From: Chryseobacterium cucumeris
GTDB taxonomy: Bacteria > Bacteroidota > Bacteroidia > Flavobacteriales > Weeksellaceae
Direction: 5' to 3'
Length of the DNA: 64,000 nt
Assembly: GCF_001593385.1 (NCBI RefSeq)
Contig: NZ_LUVZ01000001.1
Span: forward strand, 1,178,001 to 1,242,000
Each line of letters starts with the position of its first letter. Within the stretch, counting starts at the first letter, position 1. Below, piece by piece: positions 17,737 through 27,109 of this stretch. A program made the position numbers and the translations under genes. The notes beneath the pieces are model-generated. The model made no database searches, was not told the origin of the DNA, and saw only the letters and a program-made list of their open reading frames with translations.

Positions 17737-17895
17737 ATGGAACCAAAAAAGAAAAACAGACCCAATAGCTTAGTGATTATTCTTTTTGCACTGATTGTGC
17801 TTATGATCATCATCTATTTTATATTAGCAATGTTCTTCCCTACCGTATTTGACCTTATGAATAAAGGAGAAATACAGCCTGTACCCAATAAATGA
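17737..17895 (+). CDS. Small single-TM membrane protein, 52 residues
   Basis: An ORF of 52 codons 43 bp after the channel gene, on the same strand. The sequence begins MEPKKKNRPNS, a basic cytosolic head, continues with a membrane helix at about 12-33 (LVIILFALIVLMIIIYFILA) and ends in a short tail GEIQPVPNK. Codon use and the basic-then-hydrophobic layout look like a real small protein. It may be an accessory subunit of the channel, but only position supports that. Confidence 0.6.
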   Translation: MEPKKKNRPNSLVIILFALIVLMIIIYFILAMFFPTVFDLMNKGEIQPVPNK

Positions 17896-17964
17896 TGAGT
17901 GATGTATGCTGGGCAATATGTGATGGAAAATATTCGATAATCGATAACGGCCACAGGATAAAAT

Positions 17965-18000
17965 AAAAAAGATGAGTGAAATATTTTGCTCATCTTTTTT
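17965..18000. terminator. Bidirectional terminator after the channel genes
   Basis: Stem AAAAAAGATGAG (17965-17976) with CTCATCTTTTTT (17989-18000), perfect over 12 bp and flanked by its own A and T runs. Confidence 0.85.
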
Positions 18001-18035
18001 CATTCATACGATTAATAAGATTCTATTCAATCTCC

Positions 18036-18067
18036 ATAAAAAAGACGGATCATCAATGACCCGCCTC
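18036..18067 (-). terminator. Terminator of the 774-residue T9SS protein gene
   Basis: On the minus-strand RNA GGCGGGTC pairs with GATCCGTC (18065-18058 and 18051-18044) with two G-U pairs, loop of six, then six T (18043-18038). Confidence 0.75.
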
Positions 18068-18089
18068 CCTTTTTTATTTAAATGATGAA

Positions 18090-20414
18090 TTATTTTTTTA
18101 TAGCTTTAATAGTCTGCTTAGATCCGTCTTTCATTTCAAGTGTTATTAAATAAACTCCTTGCATCAGATCTCTTAAATGGATTATAGATTCAGGGTTGGT
18201 AATAGTTTTCACCAATCTTCCTGTCGCATCTGTCACCATTACATTTTTTACATTTTTCACATCAGAGATATTCAATACATCCGTAAATGGATTAGGATAA
18301 AGCTGGATATTATTTTTCGCTTTAGCAACTTCAGCTGTTGCCAGATTTGCGTTATTAATACTGATATCATCAATATACAGATTATACTGGTCTGGATCTG
18401 AATAAGCATTAAATCCAAAGAAATATACTCCTGTTGTAGGTACAGTAAACGTTATAGATTCTGTATGTGCCATTTCATCATTGATTGAAGGATAATCTGC
18501 AATAGAACCTGTCATAGCAGCTGCAGCTGGTGAAGTTCCGTATGCTACCTTCAATTTTTCGACATAGGTTGATGAGTTATTACCATATTTATAACTAATA
18601 GTATACTGCACTCCTGCTGTCAAATTCAATCCTTGTGTAAAGAACCATGCATTACCAGAATTGGAAGAGTTATACTGGTATTTCAACACATTGGTGGTGA
18701 ATCCCTGGCTATCGGAAGGAGGATCCATTGTTACCCAATCATTTCCTGTTCCCGCATTAACATTATTTGTACAACCAGGTAGATCTGGAACAGTAACGTT
18801 TTCAAAATCTATCGTGTAAGGAAGATTCGTACTTGAACATAATGTTGTAAACGTAGCAGAATCACTCCATATACTTTTACTTGTTGCGCTACAGGCAGAT
18901 CTCACCCATACGTAATAAGGAGTGGAAGCAGCTAAGCCTGGAATATTATAAGTGGTTGCTGTAACTCCTGTAAAGTTAGGTGTACTTGTTGCCGTAGGTG
19001 CTGTATTCGTTGTACTGTAATAAATATCATAGCCGTTAGCCGGAACCGGAGTGGCTGCTGCCCAGGAAACTGTAGCTCCTCCAGCGGTAATATTTGAAAC
19101 AGCTAATGCATTAGGTTCGCTACAAGCCGGTGCAACATCTATATTAATATCATCAACGTATAATTTATTCATATTAGCATCAGAATAGGCCTGGAATCCA
19201 AAATAATATACTCCCGTAGTTGTTGGTGTGAAGTTCGTAAAAGAACTTGTTGCAGTGCTGATCACAATATCCGAGTGGTCTGCTAATGTATTAGTCATTC
19301 CTGCACTGGTAGCTGAAGTCCCATAGGCTACTTTCAGTTTTTCAGCATATACGGTTCCTTCCGCATTGGCATATTTATATTTAATTCTGTAAGTCACTCC
19401 TGCAGTAAGATTAATTCCGTTGGTAAAAAACCAGGTATTCGCATTCTCTGCATAGTCATATGAATACTGAAGAACATTTCCTGTAAATCCCTGAGCATCC
19501 AGATCACCTGTTTCCCATATATTTCCTGCCCCATCATTCACTACCGAGGTACAAGTTGGTATATCTGGTGGAGTTATACTTTCGAAATCCAATGCATAAG
19601 GCACTCCCACAGCAACACACGAAGTCATAAATGTAGCCATTTGAGACCATGCACTCTTATTAGAAGCACTGCATACAGAACGTACCCAGACATGGTAAGT
19701 AGTGGCTGGTGCAAGAGAAGGTAGATTTGCAGTCAATCCATTGATAGACCCGGAAACTACTGTCGCAGCAGTAGGATATGTACTGGAAGTTGAGTAATAA
19801 TATTCATAACCACTTCCTGGAGCAGAAGACGGAGCTGTCCATCCTAACTGAGCTGAATTGGCAGTAACAGCAGATACTGTTAAAGCAGACGGAGCAAAAC
19901 AAGTCGGAACCGCCCCAATTACTACTGTATAATCATGAGCCTCTCCATATCCGTCTGTATTACAAGGAATAGGATCTCCGGAGAATCTATCCCCTACTCT
20001 CATTCTGTAAGTACCTGGAGTTACAGTTGAAGGAATTGTGATAAGCCCTGCGGTAATATCATTCCCTCCTATAAGTGTACTGCTTGCAGAAGCCACAAGC
20101 TCCGGAGCTGCATCATCAAAAGTTCCATCGTTATTGAAGTCAATCCAGATACGAACATTCTGATCACTGTAATCATGTTTAACGCTAAAATCATAACTTA
20201 AACCTGCACTGAGATTAATCGTCATAGAAGTATAATCTCCATAAGCATTAGTAGAGCAACCTGTATTAGAATGATCAAATCCGGCACCCGGAATTGCAAA
20301 AGTATCTATCATATCCCCGCCACTACAGCCACTAGCGAAAGCAGGCGTACAATAGGTTTGCGCGGAGGATAAAAAGCCAGTTATTAAGAAACCAACGAGT
20401 AAAAAATTTTTCAT
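18090..20414 (-). CDS. T9SS-secreted surface protein with GEVED and fibronectin type III domains
   Basis: 774 residues. Signal peptide MKNFLLVGFLITGFLSSAQ; a GEVED domain at about 20-167 (IWIDFNNDGTFDD, RMRVGD, ending GEAHDYTVV); fibronectin type III at about 175-265; a jelly-roll domain at about 268-428 (ALDFESITPPDIPTC ... YVDDINIDV); a second FnIII at about 432-522; a second jelly-roll at about 525-690; then a T9SS type A sorting domain (IQLYPNPFTDVLNISD to KQTIKAIKK). It should be exported through the outer membrane by T9SS and attached to the surface. Adhesion is the likely role but no ligand can be read. The gene has its own terminator, and a TATATTTG -7 element lies about 75 bp upstream of the start. 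Confidence 0.9.
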   Translation of the reverse strand: MKNFLLVGFLITGFLSSAQTYCTPAFASGCSGGDMIDTFAIPGAGFDHSNTGCSTNAYGDYTSMTINLSAGLSYDFSVKHDYSDQNVRIWIDFNNDGTFDDAAPELVASASSTLIGGNDITAGLITIPSTVTPGTYRMRVGDRFSGDPIPCNTDGYGEAHDYTVVIGAVPTCFAPSALTVSAVTANSAQLGWTAPSSAPGSGYEYYYSTSSTYPTAATVVSGSINGLTANLPSLAPATTYHVWVRSVCSASNKSAWSQMATFMTSCVAVGVPYALDFESITPPDIPTCTSVVNDGAGNIWETGDLDAQGFTGNVLQYSYDYAENANTWFFTNGINLTAGVTYRIKYKYANAEGTVYAEKLKVAYGTSATSAGMTNTLADHSDIVISTATSSFTNFTPTTTGVYYFGFQAYSDANMNKLYVDDINIDVAPACSEPNALAVSNITAGGATVSWAAATPVPANGYDIYYSTTNTAPTATSTPNFTGVTATTYNIPGLAASTPYYVWVRSACSATSKSIWSDSATFTTLCSSTNLPYTIDFENVTVPDLPGCTNNVNAGTGNDWVTMDPPSDSQGFTTNVLKYQYNSSNSGNAWFFTQGLNLTAGVQYTISYKYGNNSSTYVEKLKVAYGTSPAAAAMTGSIADYPSINDEMAHTESITFTVPTTGVYFFGFNAYSDPDQYNLYIDDISINNANLATAEVAKAKNNIQLYPNPFTDVLNISDVKNVKNVMVTDATGRLVKTITNPESIIHLRDLMQGVYLITLEMKDGSKQTIKAIKK

Positions 20415-20532
20415 ATAAATCAGTATTAGTTAATCAAATCTAGTGAAAATCAGCAATAAAAAAAATATTTTTTTCATCATATGACAACAAATATAAATTT
20501 TCTTTCAACAAAAGATAATCCCCCTTGTAAAC

Positions 20533-20566
20533 AAAGAGACTGCTCAAATTGAACAGTCTCTTTTTT
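20533..20566 (-). terminator. Hairpin after the 924-residue T9SS protein gene
   Basis: Stem AAAGAGACTG (20533-20542) with CAGTCTCTTT (20554-20563), extended inside by TC/GA. The T tract is stronger on the plus strand than on the minus strand where the gene lies, so efficiency is uncertain. Confidence 0.6.
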
Positions 20567-20582
20567 CTATTTTTAAAATAAA

Positions 20583-23357
20583 TTATTTATCTTTAATTGC
20601 CTTAACCGTTTGTTTAGATCCGTCTTTCATATTTAATACTACAAAATACATTCCTTGTTTCAGATCTCTTAATTGAAGTTCAGAAGAAGGATTATCAATG
20701 GTTTTCATCAATCTTCCGGAAGAATCAAGAATGGAAACTGATTTTACGTTATGTGGTTTTACAATATTCAGGATATCTTTAAATGGATTTGGATAAACCT
20801 CTATACTTTCTCCGTTTTTAGAAACTTCAGAAACCCCCAAAGTCCCCCTTGAAATAGTAATCGTAAAAGGAGATTCTACAATGTCATGAGTGGGATTTCC
20901 ATCTCCAACATTAACATAATATACAGTTCCCGGAACAGTATTAAAATATATTGATCCCGAATGACCACCCTTAGTAACACAGGTTAAATTTCCACAGTCA
21001 CCTTTATATACTCCTACCCGAGGATTTCCATTTCCTATAGGGGATACGTAAACTTTATGTGTAGAACCATCCCCTGTAAATTTAAACCATGTACCATCAT
21101 TCATACCCGAACCACAAGCTGTAATAAATCCATTATTATTAGTTGAAGCTACAGCATCTGTTTGCGAGTAAACATAAGGAAACACAGATGCTACCAAAGC
21201 TCCTGAACAACTATCATTAACTGGAACCGGAGGCAATGTCCCAATACATATATTAAATCCAACTACTTCACTTGGATATCTAATATTAAACACCCTTATA
21301 TAATAAGTTTGACCTATTGTAAGCCCAGAAGCCTCACCCGCCAAAAGCGAACACCTAACAATTGTAAGATTACCACAATCACCACTAAAAAGCTGAAAAT
21401 AAGTTTCAGTACCCTGCTGCACCCCAAGGGAAACCAAATCTTTCAAACGAATCAAATGACCTGTTGCAGTAGCCGTAAATTTAAACCATACATCTCCTGG
21501 TTTTGCTACATCATGACATATAGGAGCTGATATATTCGATGCTGTAGCCCCCATGGTACTTCCAGCAGTTACAACAGAACAATTCAAATCAGGATTTACA
21601 GGCAAAGTAATTGCATTTATACACTCATCATTGGGAGGCGGTGGCGTAGCATCTGTTGCTATACATATATCAAAATTAATTGCAGTCGATAACCCTCCGA
21701 ACCTACTATAAACCCTTACATAATAAGTATCTCCCGGTATAAGACTATCTACAGCCAAAGCATTCAGATAAGAGCAGGAAAGACTCGTTAGATTATTACA
21801 GCTACCTTTATAAACCTGAAAATACAACTCAGAAGAATTACTGGCAGTAGGAATTTTAGAGACAATATTACTTAACTTAATAATATGTTTAAAGCTTGTT
21901 GCTGTAAATTTAAACCAAACATCATTATTAGGAGTGTTATAGCAAGCTGCTGTTGGCAAACTATTTGTTGCAGAAACGGTGGTTCCATTAGTAACACTTA
22001 CACAATTCTGATCAGGATTGACAGGTAAATCTATTGCATTTCCACATTCATCATTGGAGGGCGCCGGAGGAAATGTTACTACACATATGTCAAAATTCTG
22101 AGCAACATTCTGCCACATAAGGCTATATACTTTTACATAGTACGTTTCACCTGAAATAAGGCCACTTATAATTGAAAGCGCATTACTACCAGAACATGAA
22201 ACACTTGACAAGTTTCCACAACTCCCCTTAAATACCTGAAAATATACACTTTTATCATTTACCGCTCCTACAGAAGTTATATTATTTAATTTAACCATAT
22301 GCGTGGAAGCAGTAGCTGTAAATTTATACCAGACATCGTTATGACTGTAAGAAGTATTGCAGGAATTCGGAACAGTGCCCGATCCAGATGCCATCAAAGT
22401 TGTCCCAGAAGTTACACTTACACAATCTATATTTGGATTAACCGTTAAATTTATGGCATTTGTACATTCATCATTAGATGGTGGCAATGCTCCTGTCGAA
22501 AATTTGATATTGGTACAACCTGAAGATTCACCCGCAACCCCAACAGCTTTTACACTAAAATAATAAGTAGTATAAACTGATAGCGGAGATGATGGAGTAA
22601 AACTGGTTGTAACAACTGATTGCTGGTTAACCACATCTGTTCCTCCCGGAGTAGTCCCTATAGAAACTTTATAACCTGTTGCTCCTTGTGATGCAGCCCA
22701 AGTAAAAACCGGGGATGTGGGTAAAAGTATTGCATTATTAAAAGGGTAAGAAACTGCAGGACACACAGGTAAAACACTCGGCAACAAACCTTTAAGACCA
22801 ACTACAGGCTTATAAGACAAAAGTGCTCCCGCAGGAATTGTTGAAGGGTCATTCGAATAAGCTGGAGAATTAGTAACCGCCCCTCCTTCTATGGTATTAT
22901 AGACAAAAAATTGATTTGGAGGAATATCATTAAACATCTTTTGATGAATTCCAATTACTAAATTCTGAGCATTGTCGTATGGGAATGGCGTCGTAAAAGT
23001 AATATCTATCACACCATTTGTATTAGTAACCCAACCTGAATAAGCCTTTATCATCTGCCCAGTCGGAATCCAGTTATCATTAACAAAAAAAGTGGTCTTC
23101 GTGGTATGTCCCAGATAAACATCCCATTTTCCTGCATAGCCCATGTTAGCAGAAGGTGTTACATAAAATTTGAGACCGGTAATACTACCCGCTGCATCCG
23201 TATTTATCTCTTGTTTTGTATAAATCTGCTGAGAATAGGAAGTAAAAGCATTACTAACCGGAAGATTTCCGGTAGCTGTACTCCCTTCCCCCAAATTGAT
23301 TTGAGCATTTAGTGCTATACTTACTATAAGTAAGCATAAAAATAAAATTTTCTTCAT
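20583..23357 (-). CDS. T9SS-secreted surface protein with four Cys-containing repeat domains
   Basis: 924 residues counted from MKKILFLCLL; the ten codons before it are probably untranslated. A signal peptide ends at SIALNAQ. A N-terminal beta domain (about 20-190) and one FnIII-like domain (about 200-290) precede four repeats of about 135 residues (about 295-430, 434-571, 576-709, 714-840). Each starts near NDEC, most have VWFKFTAT and a YYV(K/R)V(Y/F)S segment, and three share VNP...C..VT.G. The fourth is diverged. They resemble pre-peptidase C-terminal type beta-sandwiches. A T9SS type A sorting domain ends the protein (IEVYPNPFKDILNIV to KAIKDK). Likely surface adhesin; ligand unknown. 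Confidence 0.88.
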   Translation of the reverse strand: MKKILFLCLLIVSIALNAQINLGEGSTATGNLPVSNAFTSYSQQIYTKQEINTDAAGSITGLKFYVTPSANMGYAGKWDVYLGHTTKTTFFVNDNWIPTGQMIKAYSGWVTNTNGVIDITFTTPFPYDNAQNLVIGIHQKMFNDIPPNQFFVYNTIEGGAVTNSPAYSNDPSTIPAGALLSYKPVVGLKGLLPSVLPVCPAVSYPFNNAILLPTSPVFTWAASQGATGYKVSIGTTPGGTDVVNQQSVVTTSFTPSSPLSVYTTYYFSVKAVGVAGESSGCTNIKFSTGALPPSNDECTNAINLTVNPNIDCVSVTSGTTLMASGSGTVPNSCNTSYSHNDVWYKFTATASTHMVKLNNITSVGAVNDKSVYFQVFKGSCGNLSSVSCSGSNALSIISGLISGETYYVKVYSLMWQNVAQNFDICVVTFPPAPSNDECGNAIDLPVNPDQNCVSVTNGTTVSATNSLPTAACYNTPNNDVWFKFTATSFKHIIKLSNIVSKIPTASNSSELYFQVYKGSCNNLTSLSCSYLNALAVDSLIPGDTYYVRVYSRFGGLSTAINFDICIATDATPPPPNDECINAITLPVNPDLNCSVVTAGSTMGATASNISAPICHDVAKPGDVWFKFTATATGHLIRLKDLVSLGVQQGTETYFQLFSGDCGNLTIVRCSLLAGEASGLTIGQTYYIRVFNIRYPSEVVGFNICIGTLPPVPVNDSCSGALVASVFPYVYSQTDAVASTNNNGFITACGSGMNDGTWFKFTGDGSTHKVYVSPIGNGNPRVGVYKGDCGNLTCVTKGGHSGSIYFNTVPGTVYYVNVGDGNPTHDIVESPFTITISRGTLGVSEVSKNGESIEVYPNPFKDILNIVKPHNVKSVSILDSSGRLMKTIDNPSSELQLRDLKQGMYFVVLNMKDGSKQTVKAIKDK

Positions 23358-23430
23358 GTATAAGTTTTTGGTTATTAATACGTCCACGAATTTACAATAA
23401 ATTCAAAACACCTTTTTAAAAAAATTAAAA

Positions 23431-23462
23431 ATAAAAAAACGACAGCTGTTTAGCTGTCGTTT
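23431..23462 (-). terminator. Terminator of the 1093-residue T9SS protein gene
   Basis: Perfect 11-bp stem AAACGACAGCT (23437-23447) with AGCTGTCGTTT (23452-23462), loop GTTT, then a T tract on the minus strand (23439-23433). Confidence 0.88.
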
Positions 23463-23484
23463 CATGTTATATAATTAATACATT

Positions 23485-26400
23485 TTATCTTTTAATCGCT
23501 TTAATCGTTTGTTTAGATCCGTCTTTCATATTCAGAATTACTAAATACAATCCTTCTTTAAGATCTCTCAACTGAAGTTCAGAAGAAGGTTTTTCTATTG
23601 TTTTAATCAATCTTCCGGAAACATCAACAATTGAAACAGATTGTACTTTGGATACATCAGAGATCGTTAATCTATCTGTAAACGGATTAGGGTATACAGT
23701 AAGCTTATTCTCTTTTATTGCAGTTTCAGAAGTTGCCAAATTAGGATTCTGCTTTACTTCCACATTATCTAAAAGAACATCATCATAGAAGTATCCGTTA
23801 CCACTCACGTTTTTATCTACAGTAAACCTCACCTGAATAGTTGCTCCGATATAAGAAGCTGCTAAAGGAACAGCAACGGTTCTCCATTGATTTAAGTTGG
23901 TATTATCACTAAAGATCACTACCCAACCGTTTCCATCATTTACCTCTACCGTAAGTTTATTATTATCATAAGTAGAAGGGGAAACTGTAGTACCACTTGA
24001 CATAGAATGGTTTTTAAACCAGTCAAAAGAAACAATTGGCGCAGTTAATCCCGTTAAATTTACAGAAGGAGTAACTAATTGTACAGTATTTACACCAGCT
24101 CCTGCATATGGCGAACTCGCATCCACCCATGCATAGGTACCAGCTGCTTTTTGGCTATTAGCCGGACTTGCACCATAATCTGCACTTCCTGCAAATTTCC
24201 AAAAAAGAGTTGCATCCGTACCTGTTGCTGTAGGGTTTACATTGTTCCAGCAGTTTGGCGCTGCTCCACTATCAAAGTTTTGAACAAAAGGTGCCATAAC
24301 TGTTCCACAAAGTGTATTGAAAACAGCAACAGTAGAACTCCATGCACTCTTATCAGAAGAACTGCAAACCGATCTCACCCATAAATAATAGGTAGTAGAA
24401 GGAGAAAGTCCGGATAGAGGAGCTGAAGTTGTAGTACTGGTTCCCAAAGCTGTTGTAGAAGCGGTAGGAGCTGTACTGCTTGTAGAATAGTAATACTCAT
24501 ATCCACTTCCAGGTGCTGTGGCAGGAGCTGTCCATGAAACACTTGCTCCAGTAGTTGTAATCGCTGAAACTGTAACAGCAGATGGCTCTGAACAAGTAGG
24601 AGTAACATCTATATTGATATCATCAACATAGATTTGATTCATATCTGCAAGAGAATATGCCTGGAATCCGATATAATAAACTCCTGTTGCGCTTGGCGTA
24701 AAGTCTGTAAAAGTATTTGTAACAGTTCCACCGGTAATATTACCATGATCTGCTATGGTATTCGTCATCGCCGAACTTGCAGGAGAAGATCCGTACGCTA
24801 CTTTTACTTTTTCAGGATATTGTGTTGTACCGGTTGCGTTTGCATATTTATATTTAATTCTATAGCTAACGCCCGCTGTAAGGTTTAAACCTTGGGTAAA
24901 GAACCATGTATTGGCAGCATTACTACTGTTGTATGAATAATTAAGTACTTTCCCTGTAAATCCGGTTGGAGCAGTTGCTGTTTTCCATAAATTCCCGGAA
25001 CCGCTATTAATAACTGTTGTACAAGTCGGTAAAGCCGGAGTAGTAACACTTTCAAAATCTAAAGTATATGGTAAGCCAGTTGAGCTACACACTGTCTGGA
25101 ATGACCTTACTGTACATGCTGTTGCAGGACCTGTAATATTGGCAGTGTAGCCAGTAACAGAGTAATAATATGTAGTAGCAAAGTTGAGAGGTGTAGTGAT
25201 CGTATAAGAATTACTAGCTCCACCCGCGATATCCATATCTAAAACATCATTTCCTCCTGAAGTGGTTCCGACTTTTAGTTTATATCCTGCAGCACCATTT
25301 ATGGCAGTCCATGTAATGGTAGGAGTTACACTTACTCCTGTAGCGCTGGAAGCCGGAGCTGTTACTGTAGGACAAAGACCTAATGTTGTAAAGTTAGCCG
25401 AGCTTGACCATACCCCTTTATCTGTTCCGTTACAGTTTCCTCTCACCCAATAGTAATACTGAGTTGAAGGAGTCAAACCTGATAAGTTAGCTGTTGTTAC
25501 CCCTGCACCTACAGACCCCGAAGGAGTAACTGTTGAAATCGGAGCAGTTGAATTGGTAGAATAATAATATTCATATCCATTACCCGGAGGCGTTGTTGAC
25601 GCCGTCCAGCTTATCGTTGCAGATTCAGGAGTCAGAGCAGCAGAAGAAAGGCCGGTTACTGTACTTGCGCAGTTCGGTGTAGTTGAAAAAGATCCTGCAG
25701 ACACATATCCGCTTCCGGATCCGGCTGCATTTGGAATATGAGAATACACGGATTGTACTGCACCATTTAAAGCCTGTACCTGAACCTGGTAGGCCGTATT
25801 CTGAGTAAGACCTGCAATTGTAGCAGAAGCAGCAGAAACGGGATTACCCACAAGATCTGTCCAATCGCAGCTTCCAACTGCTCTATACTGAACATTATAG
25901 CCGGTTGCCCCGGTTGGAGCGGTCCAGTTTACAGTTGCAGCACTATTGGTGATTCCGGTTGCAGCAGCAAAAGTTCTTACAGGCGCCTGCGTACCAGGGG
26001 TCCATTTATATTGTAAACCTGCCGGAATTTTAACGTTTGCATTGGTTGTACTGGAGAAAAGCATAGTACTGTTATTAGCACTACCAGTAACTGCTTTAGA
26101 CCAATCACAGGTAGTTCCGTTCGGTACATTTCCAATCATCAGAGAATTTACATTGGATGCGTAAGTAGTACTGTTTCCTCTTATTCCTACCTGAGGAGTA
26201 CTATTTGAGGTACTGGTTCCCGGGTCTGTACAGTTTCCATAAATAATTTTGATTTCACCTGTAGCATACACCAGACGGATCTGAAAGTTCAATCTTTCGG
26301 TAGACCGGTTACTATAATTAGCATGATCCTGCCACTGCACAACAAATTCAGTCCCCAGATCCTCATATCTTACTTCATGATTTCCAGGCGGCTGTGTTGC

Positions 26401-26766
26401 ATCCGATGATGAGAAACCTCCATCCTGTCCAAAAGCGGAAATTGCTCCTGTAGTTGTTCCTAAAGATGACATTGGAGTATAATTTGTCCCTGAAGGAGCA
26501 GCTCCAAAAGTTATAAATCCATTGGCACTTATATAACATGTAGTCATAGAAACGCCGCCGAAATTAAAAGGAGAAGACAGAGGAATTGCCGCGGATACTT
26601 CATTGTCATAAGTAGTATTGGTTCCGGTAGGAAATAATTTTGTACCTCCTGTAATCGAGGTGTAAGCTACCCCAGTACTTTTTGAAAAAGTATAGTTGGC
26701 AACATTGGTTTGTGCATAGACTCCCATACTCAGGGAGGCTAAACACGAAAGTAGTAATTTCTTCAT
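23485..26766 (-). CDS. T9SS-secreted multi-FnIII surface protein
   Basis: 1093 residues, the largest of three consecutive T9SS proteins. Signal peptide MKKLLLSCLASLSMGVYAQ; a N-terminal beta domain (about 20-255) with YISANGFITFG; FnIII-type modules at about 265-360, 365-460, 463-555 and 718-812; a jelly-roll domain at about 556-715 (TLDFESVTTPALPTC ... YVDDINIDV) that closely matches those of the 774-residue neighbour; a choice-of-anchor-J-like domain at about 816-1000 (FVQNFDSGAAPNCW ... FYDDVLLDNVEV); and a T9SS type A sorting domain (LTVYPNPFTDRLTISD to KAIKR). Predicted surface-exposed adhesin. Shared modules point to duplication within this locus. Confidence 0.9.
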   Translation of the reverse strand: MKKLLLSCLASLSMGVYAQTNVANYTFSKSTGVAYTSITGGTKLFPTGTNTTYDNEVSAAIPLSSPFNFGGVSMTTCYISANGFITFGAAPSGTNYTPMSSLGTTTGAISAFGQDGGFSSSDATQPPGNHEVRYEDLGTEFVVQWQDHANYSNRSTERLNFQIRLVYATGEIKIIYGNCTDPGTSTSNSTPQVGIRGNSTTYASNVNSLMIGNVPNGTTCDWSKAVTGSANNSTMLFSSTTNANVKIPAGLQYKWTPGTQAPVRTFAAATGITNSAATVNWTAPTGATGYNVQYRAVGSCDWTDLVGNPVSAASATIAGLTQNTAYQVQVQALNGAVQSVYSHIPNAAGSGSGYVSAGSFSTTPNCASTVTGLSSAALTPESATISWTASTTPPGNGYEYYYSTNSTAPISTVTPSGSVGAGVTTANLSGLTPSTQYYYWVRGNCNGTDKGVWSSSANFTTLGLCPTVTAPASSATGVSVTPTITWTAINGAAGYKLKVGTTSGGNDVLDMDIAGGASNSYTITTPLNFATTYYYSVTGYTANITGPATACTVRSFQTVCSSTGLPYTLDFESVTTPALPTCTTVINSGSGNLWKTATAPTGFTGKVLNYSYNSSNAANTWFFTQGLNLTAGVSYRIKYKYANATGTTQYPEKVKVAYGSSPASSAMTNTIADHGNITGGTVTNTFTDFTPSATGVYYIGFQAYSLADMNQIYVDDINIDVTPTCSEPSAVTVSAITTTGASVSWTAPATAPGSGYEYYYSTSSTAPTASTTALGTSTTTSAPLSGLSPSTTYYLWVRSVCSSSDKSAWSSTVAVFNTLCGTVMAPFVQNFDSGAAPNCWNNVNPTATGTDATLFWKFAGSADYGASPANSQKAAGTYAWVDASSPYAGAGVNTVQLVTPSVNLTGLTAPIVSFDWFKNHSMSSGTTVSPSTYDNNKLTVEVNDGNGWVVIFSDNTNLNQWRTVAVPLAASYIGATIQVRFTVDKNVSGNGYFYDDVLLDNVEVKQNPNLATSETAIKENKLTVYPNPFTDRLTISDVSKVQSVSIVDVSGRLIKTIEKPSSELQLRDLKEGLYLVILNMKDGSKQTIKAIKR

Positions 26767-27063
26767 AAAATAGTAATAATAATAGTTTGGGCGGTAAATG
26801 TATAAATATTAATTTAATTTTTAAACGAAATATTAAAAATTATCATAATTTTTTACGCGAAAACAACTAAAACCACCATTAAAACATAAAAAAACTAAAC
26901 ATTTATTTAAATTTAACAATTATTTCGCAATATATTGAAAAATAATAATCACATGAAAATCAAATACTTAAATACTATACAACCAAAATAGACTTCAGAA
27001 AATTTTTCTATTTAACATAAATAAATATTTAAAATTTTTCATCAATATCATCAAATAGCAAAC
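26767..27063. other. Very AT-rich spacer upstream of the T9SS gene
   Basis: No gene and no strong structure. It should contain the promoter of the 1093-residue T9SS protein; TACATTTA on the minus strand near 26800 is one base from the -7 consensus. Confidence 0.4.
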
Positions 27064-27092
27064 AAAAAAAGAGCGACCTAAGCCACTCTTTT
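27064..27092 (-). terminator. Terminator of dnaE
   Basis: On the minus-strand RNA GAGTGG pairs with TCGCTC (two G-U pairs), loop CTTAGG, extended outside by A/T pairs, then seven T (27070-27064). Confidence 0.7.
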
Positions 27093-27109
27093 ATATTATT
27101 AAGTATTTT

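Noticed and set aside
18090..26766. Genomic island or phage-tail cluster
   Set aside because: The three genes have T9SS sorting domains and ordinary base composition, and no integrase, tRNA or attachment site is nearby.
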